The translations under genes were made by a program, and so were the position numbers. Below are positions 60,888 to 64,000 of a stretch of 64,000 nucleotides of DNA, in pieces. A model generated the notes under the pieces. It ran no database searches, had not been told where the DNA came from, and saw only the letters and a list, made by a program, of their open reading frames with translations. This stretch comes from Laguncularia racemosa (taxonomy: Eukaryota > Streptophyta > Magnoliopsida > Myrtales > Combretaceae): positions 1,922,001-1,986,000 of the forward strand of contig JBBMOL010000023.1 of assembly GCA_037954665.1 (NCBI GenBank), read 5' to 3'. Within the stretch, counting starts at the first letter, position 1. Each line of letters opens with the position of its first letter.

Positions 60888-61350
60888 TGTTTCTTATCAC
60901 GAAACAGGACACACCCACTTCACAATTTGGATTCCCGACAATGATTTTGCACAAAGAATTAGAAGTTTCCTAGTCTTTTGTGAGGAAAGCAAAAGTACAG
61001 TGGGAAATTAGAAAAGGGTATGTTTATCAGATAGGGATGAAGACAAAACAAAGCAAAAAAGTCGAGATTTTTCAGCAAAAGTACCTTTCTTCTTTTCAAT
61101 CACCTCTTCATTTGGGCCAGTTTTAGCTGTCGAAGGAGGGGAATTTCAGGCACTTTGGCAAAGACCAATGGGTAAGGGAAAAAGGAGGGGGGGGGGGAAG
61201 TTCATAAGGTGACAGTGGAGACAAATTCAGCTAAAAGACTGATAATTTTTCAACACAGCAAAACTTTTTTCTTTCACTCTCTCTCTCTGTTTTCTTTCAC
61301 ATGTATACACTCTCTTCTCTCTCTCTGTCTGTGTGCGAGAGTCGTGGCGG
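60888..61350 (-). promoter_or_regulatory. 5' leader and core promoter region of the MYBC1 gene
   Basis: On the minus strand this contains GA-repeat tracts (plus-strand CT repeats at 61277-61290 and 61311-61328) and a C-run (plus-strand G-run of about 12 at 61187-61198). GA repeats are frequent in plant leaders and are bound by BPC/GAGA-type factors. A small minus-strand frame at 61274-61519 could be an upstream open frame, but the transcription start is unknown. Confidence 0.45.
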
Positions 61351-62020
61351 TCATGGGAATTGGGTGAGAGAGAAGATAGGAGGCGGAGGGCGGAGAGAGG
61401 AGAGAGGATCGAGGTGGATCTTGTTTTCTTCTTTTCGATCTTTTTATTGTGTACTGACGTATCGTAGATTTCCTGAATTTTTTTTTGTTATTGGAATTTA
61501 TTTTTATTTTAGGGGTCATATGTTATCCTCCGGCGTTTTGCTTGTGACCGAAGCGTTTGAAGATTTTATTTTTATCGGGATTTTTCCGTACCCGTGCCGT
61601 GTCATGTGTTTCTCCAAGCGCGTGTTGAATGCATGTGTTCACTTCTCAGTTCACTGTCCCTAATTGCATCGCTATTAACCCAACTCAGTATGTGTTTACT
61701 GTAGCATGTGCGATGTGATGCGAGACTAAGGTAGTATAGGTTTGGGTGTTGGGTTGAAAATTTTGATTTAACCGTAAATGGAATCAAAATGAAATTGAGT
61801 TTTCTTTTTAATCTAATTCAGTATGGTTCGTTTGCATTTTGTATATCAGTTCGGAATTTAATTCAGGTTCTCAAACGAAATCCAACAATGTATATATTAT
61901 TATAAAAAATTCCATCCTCTAAAATGAAGCCCAACACAGTAGCACTAAGTCATTTAGGTTTGCATGTAGGTTGTTATCTATATATATATGTTCAATTTTT
62001 TATTATTGAGTTCTACATAT
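61351..62020. other. Upstream flank of MYBC1, nothing further recognised
   Basis: Includes a balanced-composition stretch to about 61,700 that is probably distal promoter, then AT-rich DNA. A plus-strand open frame at 61301-61663 overlaps the promoter and shows no family resemblance. Confidence 0.4.
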
Positions 62021-62634
62021 TTAGGTTGTTCATTAAATCGAATTAAATCGAAAATTAAATTGAATCACACCGAATTATAAAATATAATTTTTTATATTTT
62101 GATTTGATTCAGAGTTCATAGTCTAAATAATTTATAGTTCAATTCAAGGAGTTAAACCAAACCAAACCACTTCCTATTAAAGAATAAAAATTAAGTGAAA
62201 TTTTTTAGTTTTAAATTTCATTAACATTTTTGTCTACTCCAATTTATTAATTCTTTTTTGTTGACTTTTATTCTACTCTTGATTTATATAAGTAATTCCT
62301 TTTTCTACCTTCGTCCCTCATCTTTCACTTAAGATGTAATTACACCGTGATGTAACATTATTTCACTTATATTTTTGCATAATCTTCCTCAATTTGAGGA
62401 TTAATATTTAATTAAAAATCCCATTGACTATTATTATTAACTAAAATAAGGTATCATTAAAAGTGGTTTAAATTAAATTGAACTAAATCGAATCGCATTT
62501 TAAGCGATTCGGTTCGAAAACCCGAACTATTAAAAGCAGTTTGGTTTATTAAGAGTTTAAACAGAACCATTTCAAATACAATTTGATTTAATTCAACCCC
62601 TAAATCAAATTGAACCAAACCATGAACACCCCTA
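62021..62634. mobile_element. hAT-like MITE, 614 bp
   Basis: The left end TTAGGTTGTTCATTAAATCG pairs with TAGGGGTGTTCATGGTTTGG read inward from 62634; GGGGTGTTCATGGTT ends are common in non-autonomous hAT elements of plants. TACATAT flanks both sides (62014-62020 and 62635-62641), and the eighth base differs, so it fits a worn 8-bp target duplication. The inside is filled with AAATTGAA / TTCGGTTC words in both orientations. Confidence 0.7.
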
Positions 62635-62641
62635 TACATAT

Positions 62642-63416
62642 CACTCATATTTTGGATATTAAATTTTATGTATAGATGATTTACAAGAGACTAATGCTTA
62701 TGATTATTTTGGACATGACCTTTGGAATGAAAGTGGGATGATGATTAAACACCGTATAATTTGGAGCCATAGCTAAACTTAGTTTGAAATTTTAAGAATT
62801 ACCAATTGCTAGTTGAATATACTACGGTGACTTTTGAAAGATGTAATGTTCGAGATTTCCTATTAATTTACAATTTGATAAGATTTTGAGATTTGGATAC
62901 ACATTATTACATCTAAGTTTTAAAAATAACAAACTTGAATTGGAAAGTCAAAATTAACAAACTAAATTTAGAAAATTGTAAAACCACTTATTCTTTAGCA
63001 ATTATTTGATGGTTAGTTTTTATGGGGAATATACTCAAATAATATATATATTTTTTAATTATGAAATAGGGTACCTACAAAAATTATTCCAAAAATAAGT
63101 TTTAAAGTTGTGGATCCTATTCACGTCTTCAGTGTAATTTTTTTTTTAATTGTTGAATCTTTTTTATGAAAATCATGTAAAGAAAATATATTTTTTTTTG
63201 TTTAAAAAAATAAAAGTTTGCCTATGGAATAACCTAAAGAAAAAGTAATTTTCATAAATTAAAAAATTAAAAAATAGGTAATTGTTATAAGAGAAAAATA
63301 AACCATTACTTCAATGGTATATAAATTTATTAATTTCAATTAGTTGTTTACATTAATTTTAAAAAACGAGAAAATGCATATATATCAAATAAATAAGGAA
63401 AATTGAATCTTATCTC
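62642..63416. other. AT-rich spacer
   Basis: No gene or element was recognised; T- and A-runs are frequent. Confidence 0.4.
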
Positions 63417-63602
63417 TTAATTATTCCTTATCCCTCGAAAATGTCTAGCTAGCCGCATAAATGCGTTCTTCGGCTTCTTCGACGACCTAGAATTTGAAGC
63501 TGGAGGAGCTTGCGACTCTTGTGTCGAATGGTACTGAGAGGTTTCATCGAATTCTTGGGAAGGTACTGGACTCCACTCTATAGCTCGATGCGAAGATTCA
63601 CC
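63417..63602 (-). other. Possible last exon of an unrecognised gene
   Basis: Read on the minus strand, a TGTATTAG acceptor-like site is followed by 61 codons and a TAA stop at 63417-63419. The peptide has a Ser/Gln/Thr-rich stretch and ends in a basic segment (KKPKNAFMRLARHFRG). The sequence from here to the window edge is less AT-rich and has more coding-like pieces, for example about 63655-63750, but with stops between. I do not recognise the family; a transposase-derived C-terminus is possible. The gene, if real, continues past position 64000. Confidence 0.35.
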
Positions 63603-64000
63603 CTAATACATTGGTTGTTTAGTAGAGCATTTCTTATGTAAGGTAAGTACTAATGAAATGATGGTGTGATGTGAAGTATGTGCTGAGTTGTTGTACATCA
63701 CATTGGAGTCTAGTTGGAACAGTTGCTCCTGTATGTTAGAACATTCTTGTGCCTTAGCCCAATTATATGGTTGTCAACGTCTTATAGTCCTATGGTGTGC
63801 ATGAATCTACTGTTGTTGCCATAAGTCAACAAGTAAGCTTACAAGTACAGTGTTACCACAACCCCCACCATCGCTTACCACAACCGCCCCCCCTCTAAGT
63901 GGTCATGTAAGAATTGAAGACCATGATAGCTACACTAATAGCCTCATCATGATTTCCGATAGGCGAATTTGTATTAAAATATCAACCTGCATGTTAGAAC
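63603..64000 (-). other. Window edge, coding-like fragments, unassigned
   Basis: Minus-strand pieces such as NIQEQLFQLDSNVMYNN (around 63690-63740) look coding but lie between stops. They may be upstream exons of the possible last exon at 63417-63602 or a decayed transposon gene. A C-rich patch (about 63865-63895) is notable in this AT-rich DNA. Confidence 0.3.

Noticed and set aside
1..64000. A new multi-gene defence or biosynthetic system
   Set aside because: The only intact genes are three unrelated plant genes; the remaining coding sequence belongs to known transposon and pararetrovirus classes or is too short to interpret.

Overview
This is nuclear DNA from a flowering plant, most likely a eudicot. 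It is very AT-rich, its genes are split by AT-rich introns with GT..AG borders, and it carries plant-only families (a PsbP-domain lumen protein, a LUX/PCL1-type GARP factor) with several classes of decayed plant transposon. I saw no bacterial-style operon, CRISPR array, phage or organellar insert. The species cannot be fixed from the sequence alone.

Three genes look intact. (1) 3344-7264, minus strand: a 12-exon gene whose exons join in phase to 526 codons, encoding an FKBP-type prolyl isomerase with three FKBP modules and a C-terminal TPR domain (ROF1/FKBP62 type, HSP90 co-chaperone class). (2) 39193-41015, plus strand: a 3-exon gene for a 280-residue thylakoid-lumen PsbP-domain protein, best matched to PPD6. 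(3) 59994-60887, minus strand: a single-exon 297-residue GARP/MYB-like transcription factor, best matched to MYBC1 of the LUX/PCL1 clade. They share no pathway; they are separate genes stranded among repeats. A single-C2H2 zinc-finger gene at 32.1-32.8 kb is a pseudogene.

The rest is mostly transposon sediment. From left to right: a possible large gypsy LTR in minus orientation (8.2-10.9 kb); a copia-like LTR (12.2-12.7 kb) with a second, inverted, truncated copy at 22.2-22.5 kb; a complete hAT element (13,718-18,088) with a perfect 8-bp target duplication, a broken transposase and an internal minisatellite; an Athila-like gypsy fragment meeting a second copy of its own LTR in opposite orientation (22.5-25.8 kb); a chromovirus-like LTR remnant (to 29.3 kb); MITE-like elements (30.5-31.3 and 33.4-33.6 kb); a second, pol-less Athila-like element (35.7-38.8 kb); a copia-type solo LTR (43,833-44,210); an endogenous caulimovirid (pararetrovirus) relic (about 46.1-53.6 kb) split by a 2,064-bp solo LTR (50,559-52,622); a Mutator-like MITE with a 10-bp target duplication (55,526-56,063) and a decayed relative beside it; and a 614-bp hAT-like MITE (62,021-62,634).

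The most useful second looks are: the 65-bp tandem duplication that copies the last splice acceptor of the FKBP gene, the head-to-head LTR palindrome with a possible microhomology junction, the dated nesting of a solo LTR inside the pararetrovirus, and the 56-60 kb block of apparently unique sequence without an open gene. I found no convincing new multi-gene system. Exon borders were set by hand from reading phase, splice dinucleotides and family resemblance; no alignment or transcript was available.
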